NCBI GenBank assembly: GCA_932521025.1
Contig: OW051473.1
Location: 248,001-312,000 of the forward strand
Direction: 5' to 3'
Length of the DNA: 64,000 nucleotides
From: Oscheius onirici
Taxonomy: Eukaryota > Nematoda > Chromadorea > Rhabditida > Rhabditidae
A model generated the notes under the pieces. It was not told the origin of the DNA. It made no database searches and was given only the letters and a program-made list of their open reading frames with translations. Positions 22,527 through 33,235 of this stretch are shown here, in pieces. How positions within the stretch are numbered: the first letter of the stretch is position 1; every line of letters starts with the position of its first letter. The translations under genes and the position numbers were made by a program.

Positions 22527-25500
22527 TTACTTGAAAACATTATTTCCATAGTCGTTATCCCTTATGGCATTATGTACTCTCTCGTGTTCTTCCCTCAAAT
22601 TTTCCTGCAAGATCTTTGTCTTATGTAAATACGCCGTGTTCAAACCTCAGTGACGTCCATTCTCCTAAAGGACTCATTCAAGTCGTTATTTGAATGTTGA
22701 CGCCGGGAAAGACTTCTTCTTGACCGAGCACTTTCTTCGCGTTCACGTTGCTGTTGTTGCTCCTCCTCGTGTTCTTGAATCGAAGTGGTGGGATCGTACC
22801 GCTGCATAGAGTGTCTGCAACTGTTGCAATGAAATAGGCATATGTTCAGGTACCTGGATATCGACCTCTGTGCACTGGGAGTTCGAGGAGGCTTTCCGCG
22901 AAGTGCAGGGATGACGGCACTTTTTCTCTCTTCGTCTTGCTAAAGAACACAATTAATATTCTATACCTACAGTTCTTCAAGTAATTATAGTGTACCTTCT
23001 GTTGCCATGTGGGTTTTTTCTCCCACCACTCTGCTTCTCTGGGAGCACCTGAATCAGGACGGGAAGGTCTTTGTGCGTATTCTGAAAATATTAGTTTTCT
23101 TCAACAACAAAGCATGAAATACCAATGTTTTGTTGATGATGCTGTGGAGGAGGGCTCCTTCTCTGTCTCGCTTGCTGCCTCGTTTTTTCCTGTTGCTCAT
23201 AAGCTATTTGTTGAGCCCTCCTTTCCGTAGCCATTGCCTTTTCTCTCTGCTTCCGCCGTTCTTCTTCTTCTTCTCGACGAATTTTAGCGATGTACTCTTC
23301 ATTTTTTCGCATTTCTCGTTCTTCCTGTTCGCATTCTCTCTGCTTTTCAATTTCTTTTCTGCGACGATTATCTTCAATTTGACGAGCAAGGTCAGCTCGG
23401 TGCTGATCAGCATCGGACATGCCACTAAAGCTTCGATTTCTTCTAAAAATAAAAATCTTACCCTTTGTTCAAGTTAGGCAAGCTGGAAGAAATAGACATT
23501 GGCGCGAAGCTGGGCATTCTTGTGGAGTGATAGTCTCCGTAAGATGATGGAGAGGGGTTATAGCCATTCTGAACGAAGGGTAAAATAGAGAACAACGTGT
23601 TTTTTCTTTAAAGAAAAGGGTTTTAACCTCGATGGGAAAATGTTCAAGTAGTTTTCAAAAAATGGAAAAAAATATGAGATTATGATCTTCACAATACATG
23701 CAAAAGGCTGTGAATCAGAAAGGAAAGACGGAGTAGAAGCTTACAGACAGAAGTGAATAGGGTGCCAAACGTCGTTCAAGGCTGTGAGGCAAATTTGTGG
23801 ACAGCATTGTGCTCCAAGACCTGCCCAAGACTCGTCGGTCAGTAACGAGATTACCCATTGAGTCGCGAAGTGGCGATCCTCCTCCACCACGACCCCATGG
23901 GTTGTAATCCTTGAAAGAATAAGAAAACATGCGTAGAAGTGTGAAAAATGTAGCTGACTTACCACATCAACGACTTCATTTTTCCATTCTTTCGATCGAC
24001 GAACACCTGATCTCGGTTGTGGATTGTTTGGAAACCAGTAGTCATTCATTTCATCACTCTAAAAAGAAACTTCGAATGTATGAAAAAGATGGGAGCTAAA
24101 ACCAAAAATGTGGTCAAAATCCGTAAAGCGAAGGTGTTGCCTAGACACGGACCATGGGCGGAAGCCCAATTTTGCATTATGACGCACCCAGGCATTATGA
24201 CGTTTATCTCCAAATGACCAGTGTTTCCCTACTAAGCAGGGTGTCATCAGACTGATTTTATAACAGCATCAAAAATGAAAACTTTTATAAAGAAGCTTAA
24301 AAGTAAAGTTTGCGTTTTTCACTCCTATAAACAATGAAGTGATAAAAAAAATGCTTTGTTTTGGAAGTTTTGGCATTATACGAATTTTACTAGTAACTGA
24401 CCCGTCTTCTGACGTTGTGTCGTGGCGCAGGATTGGGTGGAAGAGACTGCGGTGATTCTACACGATTGGGAAGATTTCCCATGTTTTGGTAATTTTCTCG
24501 TCGATGTTGGACTGGCTGCGGATGCTGCGGTTGACTGTATTCTTGATGACGATCTTGCTGTTGCGTACGATAGACTGGCTCTTCTTGTAAAAGATTTGAT
24601 TGAATTGGTTGCTGTAGAAAAGACGGAAATGGAGTTGAGGTTTGTGCTTGGCTATTGTAGTTGCTAGGTGCTTGATATATATTTGAAATTGGGGAAGCAG
24701 CAGTCTGAAAACATACGTACTTCCAAGCATATTCCACTCCGCTTGGGGTTTACGTTCGGTTTACACCACATATTTTATGTAATTTTTGCATTATTATCTT
24801 TAGCTTTGTTACACTATCACTCCCGCATGTCTGAAGAGAAGCAGGCGAGAAGCCAAGTTTTGAATGATAGGAATTTTTACAGTGGAATTTCGAACGGCGT
24901 AAGCGGTCTGTTTATCCCCCAACAAGATTAGCCATCTTTTCTTATACCAACCCTTTTTCATAAGGAAAAATCGTAAATACTTTTTTGTGCTCGTTCAAAT
25001 GCCATCAAACGCATGTTGATACGGGCGACAAATCTGCTTCTCAGTCGTTCTATTAGGGCGCGTCAAAAGTCTTTGTAATTAGTTCTACAGCTACCCTTCA
25101 AACTGATCGGATCGGTCCGGGATTGTTCTTGGGGGTAATCGACCTCGAAAAAAAATATTGAGTTTTTGGGACAGTTTGGATTTTGGGATCAAGAGTTACG
25201 GTAGCTTTTAAAAACGGCCAAAAAACGTATTTTCGCAATAACTTTTTGGTGTTTCGACTTTCAATTTTTCGCATTTTTGGTGTAGTGGGTTTGTGAAATT
25301 CCACGCTGGAACGACCCGGGTTCGAGTCCGCCGAGAGGAAATCTTTTTGTTTTTTAACAGTAGCATTTTACTGGGCTAAATATCACCCCTGTAAAATATC
25401 AGTTCACTGTAGAACTAATTACAAAGACTTTTGACGCGCCCTAATAGAAATCTTTACCACGATATTTGCAGTGAAAATAACTCACCTGTGAGCCAAACTG

Positions 25501-27152
25501 CTGATTGATTAGATAGTTAATGTGGGGTTCAACGGGGACATAGGCGACTTTACCCTCCGTATACACAACCCGAAGCCCAACGATTGACCCAACCGGATCA
25601 ACGAACGGGGAATGTACAAAGTTGGACATGTTGGAGTCTCGAAAGTGTGTCGGCCGCGGTTGCAATCCAAGTTGAGGAAGGTCAGCCTGGTTTCCACTAC
25701 TCTGATATTGATGTGGGCCAGGATCCTGAAATTTCATTATTCTCATGATTATAATAATTTTTAGTATACCCCACTTGTTAATATGTGAATATTAACCTTG
25801 TATATATATACTTGCTCACCAAAGAATTTCTGCATTTCTCGCTTGTCTTGATAGCAGTAATAAAACACACCAAACATTAGAACTTACTCAATTACCAAGT
25901 CCATTTTTGGACATTTTTTCTTCGTTCTGCTCTTGCTCTTTTTGGGACGCTTTGATACTGTTGCCTCTGCCTCAACAGGCGTGGCTGGGCGTTTAGCTGC
26001 TACGGCGGACAGATTGACTTCAAAACAAAAATTAAGATTGAAGGAAACACGAAAAAAGAAATCAGTGAAGAAAGGATTTACGCTAAAGTTCGATGGTACT
26101 TTCTTTTCGTTCACTACGAATTTCTCAAAAAGCGTATGTAAGTTCACCTATAAAAATTGGGAACATTTTGTGTGTATGTGTGAAAAGACTGGCGTTTCGA
26201 GGGCGCAATGATGTGAGAAATGACGAACTTCCGTTTGATAAATGTTAAAATCACCGGATACTGATCCCACAGGTTCCGGAAATGTACTGATCATCTGATG
26301 AAAAATGGAAAATTGGAACATACAATTGGAAAATACGTATCACAAACTTTATGTTGTAGTATTAAACTCACTATTAGGCTTAGACAAAATAATAGAATAG
26401 AAGCAAAGGAAAGAAATTTGAAAATATGTCTGCCTAGTTTTGGTAATAGCAGGAAGATTGGCTTGAGCTAATTGGAATATATTGCACGAAAGTGTTCAGA
26501 GATTACAGAATGATTGATTTTTTGCAGAACGCTTTTTTCACCTAAGAGATTGGAAAAAATGGAATACATATCCTCCCGGGATTAACAGAAGTAAATCTGT
26601 TTACAACTGTGTGAAACACGTGCTGAACTTTCCGTCAACAGCGAGAGAAACGCGGAATAAAGATTTATATCCCAAGAAGAACGAGGGAAAGCTGACTTAT
26701 CGCCACACCTACAGATTTTTGCACGAACGCAACCTCTCTACTGTAACAAGGAGGAACCACTAGGTTAGGGACGGGGCGAAAGGGACACACGAAAATACGA
26801 TTTTTTTAATGAGAAGCTGGTCTGCAATAACATGACAAATTGTAGGAAAATCTCGAGGGATGCACAATAGTTTCGGGGAACCTCAGTGAAAAATCAGTAA
26901 TTTTGCGTGAATCTGAGTTAACTTTCAGGCAGCGACGGCCGTCGCACACGGCCGTTAATGTCATGAAACTAATGTCACTTCACCCACCTCTGGAGGTGAA
27001 ATGGGTTGATACCGGTTGTATTGCGGCCTCTCCAGTTCCCTTTGTCTGTCCTGTGACTGCTCCCGTGTTCCTCTTCGTGGAATACTTGTGTTGTTGTTGA
27101 AGATATTTTCCGAGCTTTGGGTTAAAGCGTTCACAGCATAAGTGCGCACCAT
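22527..27152 (-). CDS. CSPP1/CCDC66-like centrosomal coiled-coil protein
   Basis: About thirteen exons on the minus strand join to roughly 640 residues. From the ATG at 27152, exons lie near 27152-26988, 26018-25900, 25857-25820, 25725-25485, 24711-24404, 24063-23963, 23910-23747, 23570-23463, 23440-23125, 23089-22998, 22941-22853, 22813-22647 and 22600-22527. A low-complexity N-terminus with a basic patch ([13 protein letters not shown]) and a Gln/Pro-rich part precedes [20 protein letters not shown], which strongly recalls the NPWGR-GG-APLRD motif of CSPP1/CCDC66-type proteins. A charged single-helix or coiled coil follows ([40 protein letters not shown]), and then a Ser/Arg tail. Such proteins bind microtubules at centrosomes and cilia. 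The 3' end is uncertain: the last codon overlaps a good donor (CAAGTAAGC). An inverted-repeat element lies in the largest intron. Confidence 0.7.
25048..25449. mobile_element. MITE with perfect 40-bp inverted ends and a tRNA-like core
   Basis: The left end (25048-25090) begins TTCTATTAGGGCGCGTCAAA and the right end (25407-25449) is its exact reverse complement for about 40 bp. TA or a TTCTA/TAGAA palindrome borders each side, as for Tc1/mariner-type MITEs. No transposase is present. Near the middle lie a Pol III A-box-like TGGTGTAGTGGG (25278) and a canonical B box GGTTCGAGTCC (25319-25329). The element sits in an intron of the coiled-coil gene. The perfect ends suggest recent movement. Confidence 0.75.
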
Positions 27153-27939
27153 TCCTAAAGCAAACAATGTAATGAACGGCACACGGCGAAAAAGAATAAC
27201 ATTTTTCGAGATTGGGATAACTAATCTCGATAAAATTTAGCCTTATACAGCTAGCTGTTTTTCCGTTTAATCCTGAGAAAAGGACAGCTATGAATACAGC
27301 GGATTATCATGGGAACTGAGAAAGAGACTCGCCTCGGTTACCACGACGACATGATTGTTTTCTTCCCGGTGTATACACGTTTACCCGGATGCAGTTGACC
27401 TACGGCTATTGCAGGCTGGCTACTCAGGGAGGAACAATAGCCGGACCTTTAAGAGACCAATGCTGGGCAGCACCTGCTCTTTTAGAATTTGAAAGGGACC
27501 AGAGTCATCTGGGAAGAATTTTCTGAAAGCCAGATTTAGGTTTAGCAGTATTATCAAAAGTCTATCTACAAACTAAAACGCAATGGTGTCTGTTGCTCTC
27601 GAACAAGTCAAAACAAATCAAATTTTATCGCTATTACACGGTAATCCAAAAACAAGCTGGATACTGTCAAGGGATTACTAGAGGGAGGGCAGGCTTCAGT
27701 TTTTTACACTGAGGGCAGCAGGCGCCATTTCTAAGCCTAACTCAGAACCAAAGAGGGTCGCGGAAGTCATCGTAAACGGCTGATTCATTTAGAAATTGCA
27801 TGCCAAGAATTTCATTACATGACTTGAAATTAATGGAGTTTTCTTATAAAGAATTGCTGCATCAACGGAAGACAGAGACCATCCATTGCAAAATACAGAA
27901 AAAAAAGAAAATATTCTCAAAATTAAAGCCGAAAAGGTT
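27153..27939. other. Intergenic with a Helitron-like 5' end fragment
   Basis: Around 27561-27597 the plus strand reads TCTATCTACAAACTAAAACG followed by CAATGGTGTCTGTTG, matching the end block seen at 6743 and 9903. I see nothing else assignable. The first 150 bp upstream of 27152 should carry the promoter of the coiled-coil gene. Confidence 0.4.
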
Positions 27940-28012
27940 CGATCCTGGCAGGACTCGAACCTGCAATCTTCGGTTTAGGAGACCGACGCCTTATCCATTA
28001 GGCCACAGGACC
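27940..28012 (-). tRNA. tRNA-Arg (anticodon CCU)
   Basis: The minus strand folds into a full 73-nt cloverleaf. The acceptor stem GGTCCTG pairs with CAGGATC (one G-T). The D arm is GCCTAATGGATAAGGC. The anticodon stem TCGGT/ACCGA encloses the loop CTCCTAA, giving anticodon CCT, which reads AGG. The T arm is GCAGG-TTCGAGT-CCTGC, the discriminator base is G, and there is no intron. A and B boxes are intact, so it should be transcribed by Pol III. Confidence 0.95.
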
Positions 28013-28200
28013 ACGCGGAGAGCGCATTATGCTCTAAGAGGCAACATTGAATGACAGTGTGATTACATTATTTTTACCAAGGGTTAATCGATGTACAGAC
28101 GAAGAGATAGAGACGTGTTAGAGTATCAAAGGCAGAATCATGTAGAGTTAAAGTAAAATGTTATAATAAAAAATAGAAAAATGTCTAAATGGGGGACGGA

Positions 28201-28458
28201 TAATCTGGTGTATTGGAATCAGGTTGCATTGGAATCACCTTGATTGGAACTGAACGCTTTTGGAACCATGTTTCTTTCATTTGCGCTCCTCGTTGTGCAT
28301 ATTTGGCAGTATAATTCCTGAATTTATGCAGTCAAAACACCATCAACCTGGACGATCTATTTTCTTTTCTACTAAAAAAATTCCGACAAGTTATTACTGC
28401 TGTTTTGTATTAGATTCGGTATTGTATTTTGACGTTAATCTGGTGTATTGGAATCAGG
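28201..28458 (+). repeat. 23-bp direct repeat between the two tRNA genes
   Basis: The block TAATCTGGTGTATTGGAATC plus AGG occurs exactly at 28201-28223 and 28436-28458. A related half copy (GCATTGGAATC) follows the first one directly. Flanks differ, so this is not a large tandem duplication. The role is unknown. Confidence 0.7.
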
Positions 28459-28765
28459 CAAAGGATAAACTTAAGGACTTTTCAAAGAAACCTCAATATT
28501 CCAGCTAAAGCATACATTTTCTATCATTGTGAAGTTCAGAATAATTGGAGATTTTGATGAGCTGTACAACTTTGCATCTTCTCTGTGCACCCTCAGTTCG
28601 GCCGCAGATTTTTGCAAGAGAACAAAATATTGTAGCGATAAGGCACACAAAATTTGGCACAAATGCGACGGTGGTAACTGAAACCTTCGTCACCAACGCA
28701 GGAAACCCCGCGTCCCGGTCATCTCCCATTTGTTTTGTACTGCGTCTAAAAATGGCAAAAAGAGC

Positions 28766-28847
28766 TGACGAGAGTGGGATTCGAACCCACGCCCCCGAAG
28801 AGACTGGTGCCTTAAACCAGCGCCTTAGACCGCTCGGCCATCTCGCC
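28766..28847 (-). tRNA. tRNA-Leu (anticodon AAG)
   Basis: The minus strand folds into an 82-nt class II tRNA. The acceptor GGCGAGA pairs with TCTCGTC (one G-T), the D arm is GCCGAGCGGTCTAAGGC, and the anticodon stem CTGGT/ACCAG encloses TTAAGGC, giving anticodon AAG. The long variable arm TCTCTTCGGGGG is typical of leucine tRNAs. The T arm is GTGGG-TTCGAAT-CCCAC and the discriminator is A. No intron. Confidence 0.95.
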
Positions 28848-31105
28848 ACACATGTTTGTGCTCTAGTTTTCCGGCCATCCGGCGGGTTCGTATCGAAAAG
28901 AGAGTAAATCCTTTTTTGCTTGCGCTCAGCTCCGTAAGCTTGCATAACATGATGAAGGCGAATCTTTTAAAGCTAACCCCTTTTAAGGCATTTTGTTTCT
29001 GTGAACGATGTTTCCGTGAACGAGAAGAGATTTGCGAACGATTTGAACTCAAAGCAAAGATTGTCGGGTCCAATGAGCATAAACTGCAACTCCAAGCGTG
29101 TTTTGCCCCCATCTCCAGGAAGGTTGTCATATATGCGATTTTCGACATCTCATTTGGAAAATAATATATACCTTTTCGGCAAGTAGTTATAACCACTGTA
29201 TAAAGCTTATACGCAACCTGTATTTTAGTTAAGTTTGAGTGTTATTTTTCCATAAGTCAGGCTTAAAAATTTGGCCCCGTCGCCACTCTTGTTGAAATTA
29301 TGCAACTTTAGTTCCTTTCGAACCTAATTTCGATAACAATATCTGATAGAACGATCAAATATTATTCCGATATCGTCTGAGAATGATGAGCTGCACAGAC
29401 AAACGCCGTGGAAAGTTAGAGGCGTGGGAAAAGCAGGTCCTAAAACCAAAGAAGTGTTTCATAACTTGTTGTATTTGTTTTAGTAAAAAACAGACGCTTG
29501 TGTAAGATATGTGTGCTTTCTCGAAATAACATGCCGAATTCTTCTGTTGTGAGAGGTACTTGCACCGTGACTGTGATAGGTACAGAAGCTGCTGAAATGG
29601 CACAGATATTCCAGCTCACATTATAATTATTGGGTCAAAAGAAAATGATAACAGTTTATACCCAGTTTTCATGCTTTAATTTTTTGCGAGTACCTTGTAT
29701 TGGTTAAAAGAAATTGTTCCTCGTCTGTGCTATTTATATTTGCCGCGGTAATATTTCTGCAGGTGCATCTGGTTACTTGGAAATATCAAGAATGTTTGTC
29801 TAGAATTGATCAGAGTGCTGTTCTTTTGAAACAGTATAAGAAGATCAGCTTATTTTGCTCAATCGGCAGTCGCGTGGATGTGGCAACAATCTCACAAGGT
29901 GTGAAGTTCATGGTGTCACAAGGTGCATAGGAGTGTTTCGACCAGTTTCGTCCGTGAGAAATTTCGAATCTTTCAGACATTTTGTGGTCAATGTTTTGTT
30001 TAGATTCTCTCCGTAGTTTTTTCACTTCATTAAAGATAAAGTGCATTGCATACAATCGTTTGGCACATGTTTCAACGGGCCAGCACATTTGGATGTGTCC
30101 ACTTTTGAATATTACAAAGTTTGAAACGCCGTTTCCACGGCTAAAGTTAGAGATAGCTCGTATTCACCTATCCCTTCACTCCAAAGTCCTTATTCATTCT
30201 TACAGTTTCTCTGCATTTCTAACCATATTCTCGCCAAAGAAACTACCGAAGCAAAGTTCACACGCACTTGCTATTCCTGTCTCGACTTGTTAAAAACAAA
30301 ATTTTCGCACAAATTCCTCTGCTTCAACCTCAATTAAACTTTCCGACAGATATACAGACAGACACAGAGACTTGGTAGCATTCTAGAATAGATCCTAAGG
30401 AAGTATCTTGTTTGTCTGTACAGTTACTTTTTCAGGAAGCAATTAAATCAATTTAGATATGTGTCATTTTCACTGGTTCATAACAGGATATTTTGATCCT
30501 CCATCTTTTGATTGATTATGTTTGAGCACAGTCCCAGTTTCATTTTTTGTCCGAAACCATAGTCTCTGTTTATTCCGGGATTTGATTTGTAATTCCTGGA
30601 ACCCGTTGCAAGTAAATTACGCGTCCGCTATTGGTGTGTGTAAAGTACTTCCAGCTAAATTTGTTCAGCGTACAAATAATCTCACCTGCTTCTATTTTCT
30701 ACTGTGATTAAACAAACATCACTCAGCTGTAAAAAATTCACTGCGGCTCCGAAAATTTCAACTTCTTTTCAAAAAAATATACGGGTATACCTACTTAACT
30801 GAAAAAGGGTACCTGTCTCATATCCGGTTACACAGACTGTTCCGATTTTTTCTCTTTTCTTTATGTCCACTCGAAATCTCTTCACCTGACCCGAGTCTGC
30901 TTCTATTCTGGCCACATTCTCACACTACACGCGTTGCGCGCGGTAGTACAGCCGGCATTCTCTAATTCACTTAATCTTTTTATTAATGCTTTGTTGAACG
31001 ACAATAACCACGCAGTAATTTCCTTGTGGAAATGAACGAGCTTGTTAATGGTCCAAAACTCTGAAATTCCTTAATCTACGTAATCTATTAGGATGTTCCA
31101 GAAGA
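28848..31105. other. Intergenic, about 2.25 kb
   Basis: I find no supported gene. Short open frames on both strands (for example 29700-29930 and 29810-30088) overlap each other, lack splice or motif support and look random. A small local duplication (CACAAGGTGTGAAGTTCATG then TCACAAGGTGCA, near 29893-29928) is present. The right end is the promoter side of the chemoreceptor gene. Confidence 0.4.
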
Positions 31106-32488
31106 ATGAACAATGAAACAGCTCCTATAGCAACAATGTCCGTCAGAATCTTCGGTTCAGTTTCTTACGCCCTCATTTCTACGATGGGCTTAACGTTAAA
31201 CATTCTCCTAATCGTCATTTTCTTGCAAGTTTGTGCGAATGTTATCGAATCAAATGGGTCATTTAGAGTAAGAACACATTCCGCAAAAACGCATTTTACT
31301 CTATTGCCTGGCAGCTTATTGTTTGCGATGTTCTAACTCATTGCATGGAATTCATAGTCCCAATTCCAATCACTTTTGCTGGAAGTCAGGTATAAACCAG
31401 CTTTTGAAAGTTATTTCCGCTTTGTAACAGTATTCTGCCGCCGAGTCATTTCTTCAGATCAAAAACTTCTCAGCGGTCGAATATTGCGCAGTTTTCATCT
31501 GAAAATCATAACGAAGATGACGTGAACGCGAACGGGACTCAATTTTTTTTCAGATTTATGGAGATTCTATTATTCGCGGTATGCCCTGTTTTATAGACAC
31601 TATTGTCTATAATGGTACTCTGTTCTTCAGTTTTCTGATGACCGTCAATCGTTTTACTGTCTTTATCACTCCTAGGCTAAACGCTATTCTATTTCAGAAA
31701 ATCGGTCTCTACATGTAAGATCATTCGTTTATTATAGTACTTTGCTTAAGAACAATCGGCTTAATGTGGCTTTTTGTCATTCTCTTCATAGTCGGAATAA
31801 ACGTGTTTGCTTGCTACAAAAGCTTTGAGAGCAATGGATTCTATTACTATCATGTTTGCCCACCTTGGGATGACATTCCACTTTTTGGAAAAATTTTGAA
31901 AGTGGTGAGGATATAATAAGATCAAAAAATATTCTTTTCAGTTTTCTGCATATGCCAGCACCTACCTTCCAGTAGCCATGTTTGTAACTTACATATTTAT
32001 GATTGTATATATCAAAATTAAACTCCATTTTGAATGGACAAATGGACACATGACGCGAAGAATGTCTACAGTCCATAATTCAGATCATGGCGTCAGTTGG
32101 AAAACGGAATTTAGTCTGTTAGCTCAAGTTAGTAAGCTAGCCTCAGCTGTGTAAATTGTAAAGTATTTAGAAAAAGAAAAATGGAAAGACAAACAAAACG
32201 AATTTTCAGAGTTTTTTGATTTGCGCCTTCATTGAAGTGCAGAATCTTGTCTTTGAATTCTTACCGGCAATTCCAGCGACGGGACAGTGGACATTTATTA
32301 TCAACATTGTTGGAAACTGGATCAGCCTTTTACTGAGCAGCATACATCCTATCGTACTCTTCATTTTCAACAAGGATATACAGAACCGGTTAAAACATCT
32401 CTTGCAAAAAATTTTCTTCCCTAAAAGGGCAAAAGTTATGAAAATTACAAGTTCATCATTCATAGTGTCGTCATCGAGGGTAAACTGA
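31106..32488 (+). CDS. Nematode serpentine chemoreceptor, srx-like
   Basis: Seven exons join in phase from ATG 31106 to TGA 32486-32488, giving about 310 residues. Helix 1 is SYALISTMGLTLNILLIVIF. It is followed by the conserved short loop FRKNAFYSIAWQLIVCDVL, with the Asp of helix 2, then the ECL1 sequence VPIPITFAG. Helix 3 ends FSFLMTVNRFTVFITPRLN, where NRF-x-P is the nematode equivalent of DRY. Helix 4 is LMWLFVILFIVGINVF and helix 5 is YLPVAMFVTYIFMIVYI. Helices 6 and 7 (LICAFIEVQNLVFEF and ISLLLSSIHPIVLFIFN) close the bundle, followed by a basic Ser-rich tail. The N-R-F-x6-P motif fits srx or related uncharacterised 7TM families. It is probably chemosensory; the ligand is unknown. No disruption is seen. 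Confidence 0.75.
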
Positions 32489-33073
32489 ATAAAGAGTTTG
32501 ACTGTTGCTATTCGCTGCTATTTCTGATGCTCCCTCAAAGCATGACATTGTCAGGAGTAGACAGGCCTGAAAGAGCAGCTTTACAAGTTACACAGCTCAA
32601 AATCCTCAAAAATGAAGCAACGGATCAAGAGTGAATGAAGCTACGGATACGGAAATTCTATTAACCGCAGGCAGTGGCAGGATATTTCTGGACAGTTTTT
32701 GGGGACCAATCAGTTGCCAGATAAGACAAATAGTTGAGTCACAATTTTATGGCAAGGAATCTGAAAGAAGGCTCTGAAGAATATTTGCTGGTTTTTCGAA
32801 GACAGTTGTATATTTTACTGCCAAAACATGTTTGGTAATGCCAACTCAAAAAATTGCATCGACGCGTCGATCTGCGCAGAGCTGAAGACGTAGTTTTTCA
32901 AAGTTTTCTAACTTCGATTTACTCAGTTTGTTTCGCGTAGATTGTAATTAAAGTTAGAGAAAACGTTGCCAAATTTTGTGGAAAAACAATGTTTGTCAAA
33001 ATATGCACAACTTTTTTGCTATATAAGGAATGCTAGTTAGAGAATTGGCACAACAGTCAAAGCTGAAAAAAAG
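32489..33073. other. Intergenic with a 48-bp double-palindrome element
   Basis: This separates the chemoreceptor from the 53-residue gene. The element at 32837-32884 is described separately. A TATA-like CTATATAAG lies at about 33019-33027, 45-50 bp before the next start codon. Nothing else is recognised. Confidence 0.45.
32837..32884. repeat. 48-bp double-palindrome element, copy 1
   Basis: The 48 bp from AATGCCAACTC to GCAGAGCTG recur exactly at 38071-38118. They contain a perfect 14-bp palindrome ATCGACGCGTCGAT (32858-32871) directly overlapping a perfect 10-bp palindrome TCTGCGCAGA (32871-32880). The flanks of the two copies differ. Confidence 0.8.
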
Positions 33074-33235
33074 ATGCTCCGCTTCTCCGGACTTGCCGTC
33101 TCCCCCGCAATGGTCTCCAACTATGCTGCCGTCATCGAAGAGCTGAAAGCGGTGCTAAAGCAAAGAGCCAGTCGTCCCACTCTTTCTCAAGAGCCTGCTG
33201 CTGGCGATACTGCTTTCACAAAACCAAAACAATAA
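33074..33235 (+). CDS. Intronless 53-residue protein, uncharacterised
   Basis: ATG 33074 to TAA 33233-33235 encodes 53 residues: MLRFSGLAVSPAMVSNYAAV leads into a short helix (IEELKAVLKQR) and a polar tail ending KPKQ. Support comes from a TATA-like CTATATAAG about 50 bp upstream, a purine-rich AAAAAAAG just before ATG, an AATAAA that overlaps the stop, and biased codons (CTC, TCC, GCC, CGC) of the kind used by highly expressed nematode genes. The first residues could be a mitochondrial presequence or a short amphipathic anchor; this is inference. I do not know the family. Confidence 0.6.
   Translation: MLRFSGLAVSPAMVSNYAAVIEELKAVLKQRASRPTLSQEPAAGDTAFTKPKQ

Noticed and set aside
23009-23477. 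Plus-strand open frames across 23-23.5 kb
   Set aside because: They are antisense shadows of the coiled-coil exons on the minus strand.
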